From Leishmania donovani (taxonomy: Eukaryota; Euglenozoa; Kinetoplastea; Trypanosomatida; Trypanosomatidae), in NCBI RefSeq assembly GCF_000227135.1, contig NC_018257.1, forward strand, positions 627,777 through 691,776: a stretch of 64,000 nucleotides of DNA, read 5' to 3'. The position numbers were made by a program, and so were the translations under genes. The stretch's first letter is position 1. Each line of letters opens with the position of its first letter. Shown here one piece after another: positions 29,969 through 39,958 of this stretch. The notes below the pieces were generated by a model, which was not told where the DNA came from, did not search any database, and worked only from the letters and a program-made list of their open reading frames with translations.

Positions 29969-32437
29969 ATGAGTCAGTCGTCATTAGCATCATCCACGGC
30001 ATCAGGGTGTGCGTCGACGCCGTCATCGACCGGCAGCGCAGCTGTTCTTGCTGCTTGGCCGCTATCATCAGCGACAGATATGGAAGACACTACGGCAACT
30101 GCATCAGCGACTACGTCCGCTTCTGCTAGCTCTTTGACTGACGGTGACGCTGACGCCAGTGCGCCGCCTGTGCTACACGACGATGTGTGGTCTCTTGCTG
30201 CCCTACTATCGGATCCTTCAACAGTCACGACGACGATAGCGGCGGCCGCGGATGCGCCGTATCAAGCTCCGGAGGCCTTGCCCAGCCTGCAGCCTCTGCC
30301 GAGTATCGACACGGCGCAGCTGCGCGGATTCATCTCGAATGCGACCGGAACGGTGTCTACGAGCTGCGCTATGCCGCTGCAAACGGTTTTGCCCGCCTTA
30401 ATTTCCCCCTCGCATGACGATCCTGGCGACATGTTGGCGGCTCCACGGTCGTCGCCGCCGAGGGCACCGTCTTCCGCGGCGTCCTCTAGCGTCGCCAGCG
30501 ACGCATCGACATCGCAGCATGGAGTTGCGAGCTCACTGTCCACAATTGCGCTGGCACCGTCACCAGAGTCCCCGGTCCCGTTCGTGCCGGTTGTAGCTGC
30601 GGATCAAGCGCACCATAGTGAAATCCCTGGCCCGTCTCCAGCAGGCGCCCTGTCGACCACGTCTGCTTCTTCGCCTTTGTCGCAGCCGCGGACGACAGCC
30701 GATGCAACGCGCATCGTCGCTTGCGACTACGCAGAGCCTACCACTCGAGAGGAGCGCTTCCGCCTGGGCCTCTCACCGTCTATTGAAGGTGCGGTCACTT
30801 CGCCAGCGATACGCGGCGCAGCGGCATCTCCTAGAGTCCAGAGCGCTACCCATTCGCTATCAGCAACACCATTGACACTCGATGCTACGCTCGCTAGCAC
30901 ACCAGAGGAGGACAAGGTAGCGGTGCCACTGCCCAGGGCTGGGAATGGCGACCACTGCGTCGCAGGAGGCGGGGTTCTTCTGGGCACGACGGAAGCCCGT
31001 GTGGCGCTTGATGACACTGCAATAGCAGAGCCTGCCTTGTCGCTCAGCTCTGTAGCCGTCAAGGTGAACGCTGGGGCCGGTCCGCAGGCAGAGGGTGGGG
31101 CGTCATTCGAGGCACCCAAGAAGACAACGCCGCTACTGATGCGGCCAGCGGATGCACCGAGGAAACTGACGATACCAACCGTGTCAATGAACTCAGACAT
31201 CGGTGGAGCTCGGCAAGACGGGAATGATGATTGCCGTTGGCTCATGGTAAGCGTGGAGCCGCCAGTGATGCAAGAACCTGAGAAGGCGCCACCCGCTTCG
31301 CGAAAGCGTCGTCGAGCTGCGTTGGCAGGCCCCAACCGGCAGCCGCGTCGTCCTGCCCAAGGGGCAGGCAGTGAGGCGAAAGCCGCCGAGGAAGTGGAGC
31401 CGGCTCGTTCTTTGTCTGCGCAGCCTAACAGCGGCCTACTGCATGCGACAGCAGCCGCGGGTGAAGCGATCTGCCATGCACCCACTTTGATCAAGACTTA
31501 CGCACCGGCGGCGGTGTCTGCCGCCGTGCAGGGTAGCGGTGGTGAGGAGGCGTCGGATGAAAAGCGGCTGGATGTGCTACGACCGCCTGGGGTGGCACAC
31601 GAAAGAGACGCTGGTGACATGGACGTTTGCGCTTTTACGGGATCAAATACGCAAGAGGAGCTTCCAGGGGATGCACACCAGTATGGCTTGCGCCGTGTGC
31701 GTGCAGATTATGGAGCGCAGGCCGAAACGGCAGAAGATTCGTACCAGACAGAGGCGCCTGTGGTGTCCTGTAGCGGTAAAGAGGCGTCCGTGACGTCTCC
31801 GCCGCCGTCGCCTGTTGCGGCAGGCGCGAGCACCGCGGCGGCTCGTGCCACCGCTACCCCATTACCAGGCATCAACCTCACCACTGAGACCCCCACACCG
31901 ACAGCGGCCGTTCACAACGCCAAGCCGAAGAGGGGCCATCGTGGTGCGCAGGGGACAGCAGCGGCGTCGCGAAAGGATTCAGAGCCAGGGGCTCTGACGA
32001 AGGAGGCGGGCGCGCCTGCTTCTTTTCTGCCAGCCTCCTCCAGGCCAGTGCTGAATCTCGCCGGCGTCAACGTGCAAGCACTCTTGGCCGAAGGTACCGA
32101 CCCTCCCCCTCTGTACACACGCCGCCAGCGTCGCACGCGCCGGAGGTCAACCCTTGCCGAGGATCACCCGCTGTTTGCTGAACATCGCGACCTGTGGGAG
32201 CACGACACGGCAGGCCGCATCCTCCCCAGAGCACCGTTTGCTAGCGATGCAGATGTGCTGAATTCGCTGACGGAGTGGACCGACTCGCCGGCGTTGGTGT
32301 ACGCGCAACTCCTCTGGCGCTACGCACCGGCCCTATTTGTGAACTTGGCGATGCACGACAGCGACGCCACACCGTATGTGAAGGTCGAGCCAAAAGTGGA
32401 GGCAGATACCCGTGTGAAGCAAGAGAAGATGGAATGA
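29969..32437 (+). CDS. Hypothetical protein, disordered with conserved-looking C-terminus and SUMO-type tail
   Basis: An 822-aa protein from the first ATG of a frame whose longer form opens only with GTG. No known domain is recognised. Residues 1-690 are Ser/Ala/Pro/Thr-rich and probably disordered, with a basic RKRRRA patch near residue 445 that could act as a nuclear signal. The C-terminal ~125 residues differ: an Arg-rich block (RRQRRTRRRS), then a segment rich in Trp/Leu/aromatic residues (HRDLWEHDTAGR and SLTEWTDSP among them). The extreme C-terminus has two sumoylation consensus sites, VKVE (Lys805) and VKQE (Lys817). A nuclear, chromatin- or transcription-linked role is plausible but inferred only from these motifs. 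The first AG after the upstream pyrimidine tract falls within ATGAG at the start codon, so the next in-frame Met (30080, residue 38) is an alternative start. Confidence 0.8.
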   Translation: MSQSSLASSTASGCASTPSSTGSAAVLAAWPLSSATDMEDTTATASATTSASASSLTDGDADASAPPVLHDDVWSLAALLSDPSTVTTTIAAAADAPYQAPEALPSLQPLPSIDTAQLRGFISNATGTVSTSCAMPLQTVLPALISPSHDDPGDMLAAPRSSPPRAPSSAASSSVASDASTSQHGVASSLSTIALAPSPESPVPFVPVVAADQAHHSEIPGPSPAGALSTTSASSPLSQPRTTADATRIVACDYAEPTTREERFRLGLSPSIEGAVTSPAIRGAAASPRVQSATHSLSATPLTLDATLASTPEEDKVAVPLPRAGNGDHCVAGGGVLLGTTEARVALDDTAIAEPALSLSSVAVKVNAGAGPQAEGGASFEAPKKTTPLLMRPADAPRKLTIPTVSMNSDIGGARQDGNDDCRWLMVSVEPPVMQEPEKAPPASRKRRRAALAGPNRQPRRPAQGAGSEAKAAEEVEPARSLSAQPNSGLLHATAAAGEAICHAPTLIKTYAPAAVSAAVQGSGGEEASDEKRLDVLRPPGVAHERDAGDMDVCAFTGSNTQEELPGDAHQYGLRRVRADYGAQAETAEDSYQTEAPVVSCSGKEASVTSPPPSPVAAGASTAAARATATPLPGINLTTETPTPTAAVHNAKPKRGHRGAQGTAAASRKDSEPGALTKEAGAPASFLPASSRPVLNLAGVNVQALLAEGTDPPPLYTRRQRRTRRRSTLAEDHPLFAEHRDLWEHDTAGRILPRAPFASDADVLNSLTEWTDSPALVYAQLLWRYAPALFVNLAMHDSDATPYVKVEPKVEADTRVKQEKME

Positions 32438-35400
32438 CCGGCCTGTGTGCTTCATCGTCGTCTCGGCTTGAGGTGTGCTGTGCTCCGGGGCGTGCGCGCT
32501 TGCGGATGTGCGTGCCGCTGCGCTTGGAACACGCTGCTTCTCTGTCGTCGCATTCGTCGTTGTCTTTTGCGCAAATGCAGAGCGGCTACAGTGGAACAGA
32601 AACCCGATCACTCCCCAATGACCTCTTTTTTTCGCTGCTGTGCAACACATCGTGAAGGGCATGCACATATAGAGAGCGGGAAAGGACAAACCACGGGCAG
32701 AAAGACAAGCCTCAATGCAAAATGGAGACGCTACCCGCCCCTGCGGGGCGCCGAAGGCATACGTCTTTCACGCGGTAGCGTAGCAACAAATAGAGAGACC
32801 TCACCGCAGTGAGCATCACTGACCCACAACTACTTCGCTTCAGCCACAAGCTTCCCACCACCCGCATGCGTGTGTGCTGCACAAAAGCGCCAGTGACGCA
32901 GTAGCTGTGGATTCTTCTGACACTGCTCTCTTGAATCTATCCTCCTCCGTCTTTCTTCACGTCGCTTTCCTCCCTTTACGGCTATAAATACTACATGCCT
33001 GCCTCGCGGCGTCTCCTCCAAACATCTTGTGCTCGTCTCGTGTCTCCGCGTCAGGCAAACAACAAAAAAGAGAAACACCGACCCCCTTCCCCCCTCCTCC
33101 CACACACACCAAAAAAAAAATAAAGGAAGCGAAAGTCAAAAACAAAAAAAAAAACAAGCAAAAACACACAAAAGGGGAGTCGAAGAACAAGGCAAAGTTC
33201 GACGCTGCACCTCTCCCCCTCTCCCACGCCCCTCTCTACAGCTCGGCCGTGTCAAGTTGGGTATTGCTTTTTTTTTCTCCCCCTTTTTTGGCTAGGTAAC
33301 ACGTCGCTCCGGCTTGCAATCAGTTGGTGTATCATTGCCGCTCTTGCTGGCTGTGTGTGTACACAGGTGAGCCGGGCGTCATCGACAGGAGGGAGAAAGC
33401 AGAGCGGTTGCGGGTATGCCCCAGTGAGACGCTGATTGCGCCCTCCTCCCACACCCTTCACCTCTGCTGCAGTTGCCTCTTTCCCCCCTCTCTCCGACTT
33501 CCCACTTTTTGCTTTAAGTGCACACCAGTACACGCGCACTCCCTCCTCCTCCCTCCCCTGCCTCACCCACACAAAGGAGGCTCCTCCCCTCTCTGTCGTG
33601 CGTGCCGGTGTATCTCAACGGACCTTACTTTCTCTGTTGGGCTTTCTGCTTTCTTCACCTTTGCGGTTGCTTTCGCAGCTGTTTTCTGCCCATCCCTCTC
33701 TCTCTCTGATCTTTCCTCTCCTCCGTGCTCCCCTTTTCCTTCCTTCTTTCTTGTACTGCTCTTGGTGCTGCTGCGGGTACTGACTGTGGTGGTGCATCTT
33801 GCCTCGTTCTCCGTTTTTTCTTCTTTTTTTTTCTGCATGTCGTACGAGGGAGAGCGTGGCTACAGAAGCCCACCCATACAAATTCGGACCTTTTCTTTGT
33901 TGTACAGCCGTGCCGCGTTTATGTTTACAGTTTTATGTAGTTTTTCCTTCTCGTGTTTGTGCGTGTGTGTCTTTCCACTTTTGCTCTCTCTCGCACTTTC
34001 TCTGTTTTTCTGAAAGCAGTGTCAAAGACTCTCTCTCACTCCCTCCCTCCCTCTCTCTCTGTGTTGCTAGCTGCTTTCTTCTTTTTTTTTGTCACTTACT
34101 TGCTTTCGAGTGTGTGATTGGTGTCGTTGTCTCATGTACATATCACCCTCTGCAGAGATACGCCACTGATGCTTCTCCCCTCCTTTTTTTCGTTCGCGTC
34201 CTTCTCGTCCTTCGATTTGTATTTTCGCGTCTCCGGGCCTGTCTGCACCCTTTCTGGAGGGGGTGGTGGTGGTGGCACATCTTACTTCTCTCCTTTTTTT
34301 TTTGGCGCGTGCGTGTGCGAGTGTGTGGTCACAGTGTTCTCTCTTGATTGTCTCTCTTCGTTTGCTCTGCTGCGCTCGCTTGGTATTGCCTCCCTCCTCT
34401 TCCTCCTCGTCATCGTCGCCATTGTTTTTCTTTTGCCTGCATCCCCCCTTTCCCTCCCTTCCTCCTCGCAACGCCTCAGTGCCTTCCATCTCGTAACTCT
34501 ATTTCTGTACTTCCCCGCCTTCTTTTCCCTTTTCCTCTCGTCTCTGCCGCTGTCTGCGTTGGCTCCCTTGTTGGAGCTTCATTCTGCTTCTCTTTTCTTT
34601 TGGTGTGTCTTTGTGTGTGTGGGTGCGGGGGGCGTCTGGACTGTGCACAAACTACGTTGCGTGAATTTTTGCAAGCGTTTTTTTTTCCTTGTGCTGCTGC
34701 CGCTCATCTGTCCCTTGCGCCCTCCAAGATTAGTCGCTCTCTATTTCTGTTGCTGGCCATTGTCTCTGTGGTTGATTTCACTGCTTCCTTTTCGGCGGCA
34801 TCTTTTATTTTGTTTGTTTGACAATCACTCACCACCCACCACCCCTTCTTCTTGCTTGTATGGTTGTCGCCTACTCGTACTTCGCCTGCTGTCACCCCTA
34901 TTGCTCGCTGTACGGTAGCGGCCGCTGATGCTTGCTGGCGCTTCTGCAGTAGATCTTCTCTGCTTGATAGAAAGTGCTCTCTCTATCTCTTATCTTTCCT
35001 GCCGGCGTGTGTGCTTACAGCTCGTTTTTCTTCTGCTGTTCTCATCGACGTTTTCGGCTTAGATCTATATTGTGTGCTGACACTCTCGATTCGATCACCG
35101 ATACGCTCGTTTTTTCTGTTAAAAGTCTCTTTTTTCAGCTTTTCCGCGGTAGCGCTGGCGAAGCTTTCCCGTGCGCGATCTTGACAACGGCGAAGTACAC
35201 TGTCATCGCCCCCCTCTTTCCCTCCTTGTCTGCCGCATTTTCCCTTCGCCTCCACGCTGATCTTCACATCAGCGTCTTTTTCTTGTACCTCTTCGATGTT
35301 CTTGAGCTCGCACATCACCTGCTCTCCCTTTTCGGCTTGTTCGTGTGCTTGCACGTGTGCGCGTACCGTCACAATCGTCTACTTTTCCCTCTCTCTTGTT

Positions 35401-35833
35401 GGCGTGACACATCTTCTTAGCACTTCTTCCTAACATCAGATTGTCTTTTGCGCCTGTGCCCACTGAGTACTTTTTTTTGTGTCTCTTGCGTGTGCGTTTG
35501 TGTCGCTCCGTACTTTTCCCTTTTCGCCTTCTGCTGCTGCTCCCGCTCCGCCTCTGCGTGCCGGCGCCTCACCTGTCTGATCGCCGCCGCTTTCTTTTTT
35601 TTTTCTGTCTGTTTCCTTTAATTTTTTCCTTTCTTCTCGGTACATCTCGATTTGTTGAGGGTTGCTGTGGCCACCATCAGCGTTGCGGACGGATAGCAGT
35701 CTTGGCACGGCGTGAGGCACGCCAGCTGCCTTTTAGCGTGGCGAAGCGCTCGCAGTATCCTTCCTACGCACTCTTTGGGGAGCGTTGGGCCCGCTTAGAG
35801 CTCCTGAAAGGGACGCTGTCTCCGTAGAGCGAG
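32438..35833. other. Long pyrimidine-rich intergenic region before the FYVE-kinase gene
   Basis: About 3.4 kb with no supported gene. From ~33400 to ~35650 the + strand is heavily T/C-rich with many T-runs; open frames there translate to Phe/Leu/Ser/Cys strings and are composition artefacts. An A-rich island at about 33106-33180 stands out against this background. Most of the region is probably 3' UTR of the upstream gene and spacer. Confidence 0.6.
35592..35659 (+). promoter_or_regulatory. Predicted polypyrimidine tract and SL acceptor for the FYVE-kinase gene
   Basis: A long T-rich tract from about 35592 to 35638 is followed by the first AG at 35658-35659, predicting a 5' UTR of about 175 nt. 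No ATG occurs between that AG and the ATG at 35834, which supports the chosen start. Confidence 0.55.
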
Positions 35834-38800
35834 ATGAGCGACGCCGCAGCAGCAACCGCCGCGGCGGAAGCCGCTACTACCGCCCGCACCGAGAACCCCG
35901 TTGCCGTCTGCCCGGCGACCCCGCCTCCGACAAACTGCATCGGTTCTGTATGGCTTGGCGTCTACGACCGTGTGAGTCACACGCGCTTTCGCATCCACAT
36001 TGAGGATCCAGTCTTTCTCTGCATTCTGAGCAACGCGGTCGTCCCGGCTGCTGAGTCGGACGGCTCGCTGCCCTTTGAGATCCAGGAGTTTGTGGAGTAT
36101 CTGGACGCGTACGAGCGAGAGCGACTGCGGCAAGCGTACGCAGCGCGACGTGGGCCGAACAACAGCGGCGGCGCCGTTGGTAGCGGAAGGTGTGGCGTGC
36201 ATGGCGACCCCGCCGCCGCTGCTGCGACGGCAGGATCGTGTGGCGCGGGAGGTGCAGTATCAGGCTCCGGTGCCATCTACAGCGGGGTTTCCGGTATTCC
36301 TTCCATGTGCTGCCTCAACAGTTGCTCGCCAGCCGGCGGTCCGGTGCCGCGCAAGCTCGAGGAGACGCTGCGGGAGACTCTGAGCGAGAACTCGGACTTC
36401 TTTTTCCGCGTGTCGAGTGTGGCGTATCACCTCGACCCGAACCCGCAAGGCGCCTCAGCGTGCACGTCCGCCTCGGCAAGTGCGGGGTCTGGCGTGATGG
36501 GCAACGCTGGCGTCGGCGCCCGCTCTCCCAGGAGAGGCGAAGGTCTCGCGTCAGCTGCGGCGGGCGGCGTGGCGTCGCTCCTCACTAACACCATCGCTGC
36601 CGCCTCGGCGACAGGGCCGCCGCCAAGGCGCAACTACTCCGTGCACAGCGGCTACAGTGCCGCTTTCCACCTGTGTGGTCGTCTCTTCGCGGACGTCTAC
36701 CGGGATCACTGCCGCGCGCTGGCGCAAAAGATCGCGTCTGGGTTCTCTGGCCTGCGCGTCGAGGACTGCGTGAAGTTCCGCAAGGCGGTGTGGTCCGGCT
36801 TTCATCTGAAGGCGCTCGAGCCTTACCGTTCTGGTGCCCGCTCCGAGTCGAACCTTGAGCTGCGCTGGGTCAGCGAGAAGATCAAGGATGACCAGCACCT
36901 TTTCCCTTCACGCGGCGTAGCCCCGCAGCAGCAGAGCTCGCATGTGTCTCGACTCGTCGACGCGACACTGTCTTACGTCGCCAACGCGCGCCTTCGCGGG
37001 AGACCCAGTAGCAGCGTTGGCGGCAACGCCAACAGCAGCACCGGTGGCAACGGAGCCGCAGGTGCAGGTGGAGCCGGCGCTGCGGGCAAGGGGGGCGGCG
37101 GCGCTGCCGCCCGTGCGACCGTCGGCAGCGTCGCAGAGGAGAACGAGCTGAACACGTTCGGCCTCACGAAGCTGTTGCACAACCCGAGCTGGCAAAAGGA
37201 CGATGAGTCGTCCGACTCGTGCCCGAGCTGCGGGCGCGCCTTTATCAGCCTCTCGCGCCCCCTCGGCACCCGCGCACACCACTGCCGCAGCTGCGGCATT
37301 CGCCTGTGTGTCTTCTGCATCACAAAGCGGGCCCACTACTCCTTCGCGAAGCTGGCGAAGCCCGGCAGCTCCGACGAGGCGGAGGAGCGCCTCGTCTGCG
37401 ACACCTGCTACAAGGAATACGAAACCGTCAGCCAGCTGCACTACCTGGGGGCCCTCTTCGCGTTCGCCGGGCTGGGATTCAGCGACTTGGTGCTCTGCCG
37501 CACCGTGAATGAGCAGTGGCGCGAGGCGGCAGAGCTGTGCATCAGCGAGTATCGACTGCTTCTGCACAACTGCGACGCTGACCTGCACTCTGTCAAGACA
37601 CCGGTCGGCATTCTGCTCCAGAACAGCCTCTTTCTCCTTCTCGGGGACGGCCCGACGTCGTCCATCCCGGTCGTCCATCACCCGGAGGCGGCCTTGCTGC
37701 TGCTGAAGTTCATTGCAACGGAGAATCTGTGGGTGCCGGATGCGTCTTATTACTTCATTTGGCGCCTGAGCAGCTCAGTGCTGAATCGCGCAGATACGGT
37801 TCTGACGAGTCTGCCCAGTCTGTCTTCGTCGGCTGCTTCAGCGGTGGAGTCGAAGCACCACTCGTTTCAGCTGCCGGTGGTGCCCAATTTCAGCCATTGG
37901 CACCTCTTCTGCACCGCTTTTTGCTCTAAGATCGGCTCGAGCTACTTTTTTGTGAAGTGTGCGGAGCTACTGTGTGCCGCGCCGACGAAGGTGTACGACG
38001 CCTACGTGGCCAGCGCTCTGGAGCGCATGACGCGCGTGTACCTAAGCACGACGGCGCTGTGGAAGCGCCTGGCAGAGGCGAATCAAGCCACCGCCGCTTC
38101 CTTTGCTGCACGGACGTCGTCGCCGCCTACGACGGCGCCGCTTCCCCTGCCAATGTTGTCAGACGTGACGGAGGGGCAGGTGGTGACGGTGTGGCTGCTG
38201 GATATGCTGCACAAGGATGCACTGGTGCCCGCGCAGCGCCGCCGCTTTCAGCAGTTACTCGAACAGGTCATTCCGACCGTGGCAGGCTCGAGCCTTTCCC
38301 TGGTGTTCATCATGCTCCTGTCGCTGCAGTCCACCTACTCGTACTACGGCTACGACGAGGACCTGTTCGGCCTGTGGCGGACGCGCATTGTGGCGGAGGT
38401 GGGACGCAAGGACCCTGTGGCGCGCGACCGCGTCGTGGCGACACTCGACTTCTTTCACGAGCTCGACCGCTTCTGCGCGCAGTCATCGGTCGTGAGCCAG
38501 ACATCTGTGGTGGGCTGGATCGTCGCCTACTGCAGACGCTGCACACCCAAGGCACCTGCATCCGCCACCGGCGCCCCGGGTGAGGCGACCACGCCCTCGG
38601 CACGGCGAGGCTATCACCACTCCTACATTGATCTCCCACATCCGATACTAAACCCGTTCAAGCCGTACATTGTGCTCAAGTCGATTCGTCTCTCTGGCGT
38701 CAAGGTGGCGCCGAACGCGGCGAGCAAGCCCACGTGGCTCGCATTCAGCACTTGGTCAGCCGCCGAGCACCTTGAGCGCGACACGACGACGGCGGCCAAG

Positions 38801-39958
38801 AACTTTGGTGGACATACTCTGCCGACAGGGGAGTCACACGCGGAGCGAAGCGGCGAGGGGCGAGAGAAAGGCACCGGAGCGGCACCAACGTATCCCTCTA
38901 CCAAAACCTCTGCACCTGTCACGAGCCCGGTGGCCGCAGTGAACGGCGTCTCGCCGGAGTTGCTCCACGACTCTTTGCCGCAGGAATGCATGTTCCTCTA
39001 CAAGCGCGAGAACGTCGAGCGTGATCAGCTCATGTGCATCTCGTCCCGCTTGCTGCAGATGCTCCTGTCGAGTGAGATAGGGAACGCGGAGATGCTGGAC
39101 TACAGTGTGCTGCCGCTCTCGTGCGACTCGGGGCTTATTGAGAAGGCGGAGGGGCGCGAGCTGTCGAACCTGGACAATATGGACATCGCCAGCTACGTGC
39201 TGCAACGCGGCACGCGAAGCTGCATCAACTTTCTCGCCTCCGCAAAGTTGTTTCTTCTTTTAAACTACATTTTCAGCATCGGCGACCGGCACAAGGGAAA
39301 CGTGCTGATCGGCACGAACGGTGCGCTGCTGCACATAGATTTCCGCTTTATCTTTTCTGAGAAAACGTTTGTGGAGAAGCTGGCGCGATCCACAGTGCGC
39401 ATCGACGACGCCTTCCTGGCTGCCGTGGAGCAGTGTCAGCAGCGGCAATGCCCGTGCTTTGCCGGGCCGTCACCAGCGGCCGCTTCATCATATGCTCGGG
39501 GCTGCACTTCACCGCCCGGGTCCCCTGGGAGTGGCGGCTGTGGTTCATCTGCGAGTCCGACGAAGGCACCCGAGCCCTCGTCCGCCGAGATCCGCGAGGC
39601 TTTTTTCAGCTCCGCGGCGGAGTGGTTCGTGCACGTGCGCCCCTTCGCCGCCGTCTTCTACGAGCTCTGGCTCTACGCCGTGCACCGCCACACAGTCCCG
39701 TACAACGACGCCGAGATGCTGAATATGCTGAACACGCTCTTTGACCGTCACGCGTCGCAAACTTCGAGTGCGAGCAAGTTCAGCACGACCATGAAGGAAT
39801 CCGTGAATGTGTGTCGCCTCAAGGACGTAACGCACTCCAGTGCTGAGGTGCTGCGCACCTTCGCTGACCAGGTGTCGCGGAGAGTATCGGAGAGCAGCGT
39901 GGACGCCATGAAGATGATGGGGAGTATGTGGAGTAGTTGGTGGTCGCGCGGAGGATGA
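35834..39958 (+). CDS. FYVE zinc finger protein with C-terminal PI3/PI4-kinase-like domain
   Basis: A 1374-aa protein. A genuine FYVE domain spans about residues 453-535: WQKD (W453), first zinc pair Cys463/Cys466, an RAHHCRSCG core, further CX2C pairs and an LVCDTC end. All three hallmarks (WxxD, basic HHCR, RVC-like) are present, so binding to PI3P on endosomes is expected. Directly after it, residues ~545-575 resemble an F-box-like helix pair. The C-terminus has a PI-kinase fold: candidate ATP Lys1057 in FLYKRE, a catalytic loop GDRHKGN (1150-1156) with the usual DRH--N residues, and HIDF at 1167-1170. The Gly of the DFG motif is Arg1171, so activity is uncertain. Low-complexity Gly/Ala/Ser inserts occur near residues 100-150, 200-250 and 395-430, and another interrupts the kinase C-lobe at ~1215-1255. 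The substrate class (PI3K, PI4K or inactive) cannot be decided from the sequence. Confidence 0.88.
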   Translation: MSDAAAATAAAEAATTARTENPVAVCPATPPPTNCIGSVWLGVYDRVSHTRFRIHIEDPVFLCILSNAVVPAAESDGSLPFEIQEFVEYLDAYERERLRQAYAARRGPNNSGGAVGSGRCGVHGDPAAAAATAGSCGAGGAVSGSGAIYSGVSGIPSMCCLNSCSPAGGPVPRKLEETLRETLSENSDFFFRVSSVAYHLDPNPQGASACTSASASAGSGVMGNAGVGARSPRRGEGLASAAAGGVASLLTNTIAAASATGPPPRRNYSVHSGYSAAFHLCGRLFADVYRDHCRALAQKIASGFSGLRVEDCVKFRKAVWSGFHLKALEPYRSGARSESNLELRWVSEKIKDDQHLFPSRGVAPQQQSSHVSRLVDATLSYVANARLRGRPSSSVGGNANSSTGGNGAAGAGGAGAAGKGGGGAAARATVGSVAEENELNTFGLTKLLHNPSWQKDDESSDSCPSCGRAFISLSRPLGTRAHHCRSCGIRLCVFCITKRAHYSFAKLAKPGSSDEAEERLVCDTCYKEYETVSQLHYLGALFAFAGLGFSDLVLCRTVNEQWREAAELCISEYRLLLHNCDADLHSVKTPVGILLQNSLFLLLGDGPTSSIPVVHHPEAALLLLKFIATENLWVPDASYYFIWRLSSSVLNRADTVLTSLPSLSSSAASAVESKHHSFQLPVVPNFSHWHLFCTAFCSKIGSSYFFVKCAELLCAAPTKVYDAYVASALERMTRVYLSTTALWKRLAEANQATAASFAARTSSPPTTAPLPLPMLSDVTEGQVVTVWLLDMLHKDALVPAQRRRFQQLLEQVIPTVAGSSLSLVFIMLLSLQSTYSYYGYDEDLFGLWRTRIVAEVGRKDPVARDRVVATLDFFHELDRFCAQSSVVSQTSVVGWIVAYCRRCTPKAPASATGAPGEATTPSARRGYHHSYIDLPHPILNPFKPYIVLKSIRLSGVKVAPNAASKPTWLAFSTWSAAEHLERDTTTAAKNFGGHTLPTGESHAERSGEGREKGTGAAPTYPSTKTSAPVTSPVAAVNGVSPELLHDSLPQECMFLYKRENVERDQLMCISSRLLQMLLSSEIGNAEMLDYSVLPLSCDSGLIEKAEGRELSNLDNMDIASYVLQRGTRSCINFLASAKLFLLLNYIFSIGDRHKGNVLIGTNGALLHIDFRFIFSEKTFVEKLARSTVRIDDAFLAAVEQCQQRQCPCFAGPSPAAASSYARGCTSPPGSPGSGGCGSSASPTKAPEPSSAEIREAFFSSAAEWFVHVRPFAAVFYELWLYAVHRHTVPYNDAEMLNMLNTLFDRHASQTSSASKFSTTMKESVNVCRLKDVTHSSAEVLRTFADQVSRRVSESSVDAMKMMGSMWSSWWSRGG

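Noticed and set aside
33324..35420. Several overlapping 110-270 aa open frames with hydrophobic translations resembling membrane proteins
   Set aside because: Phe/Leu/Ser/Cys strings arise from T/C-rich DNA in every frame. No conserved motif and no consistent frame.
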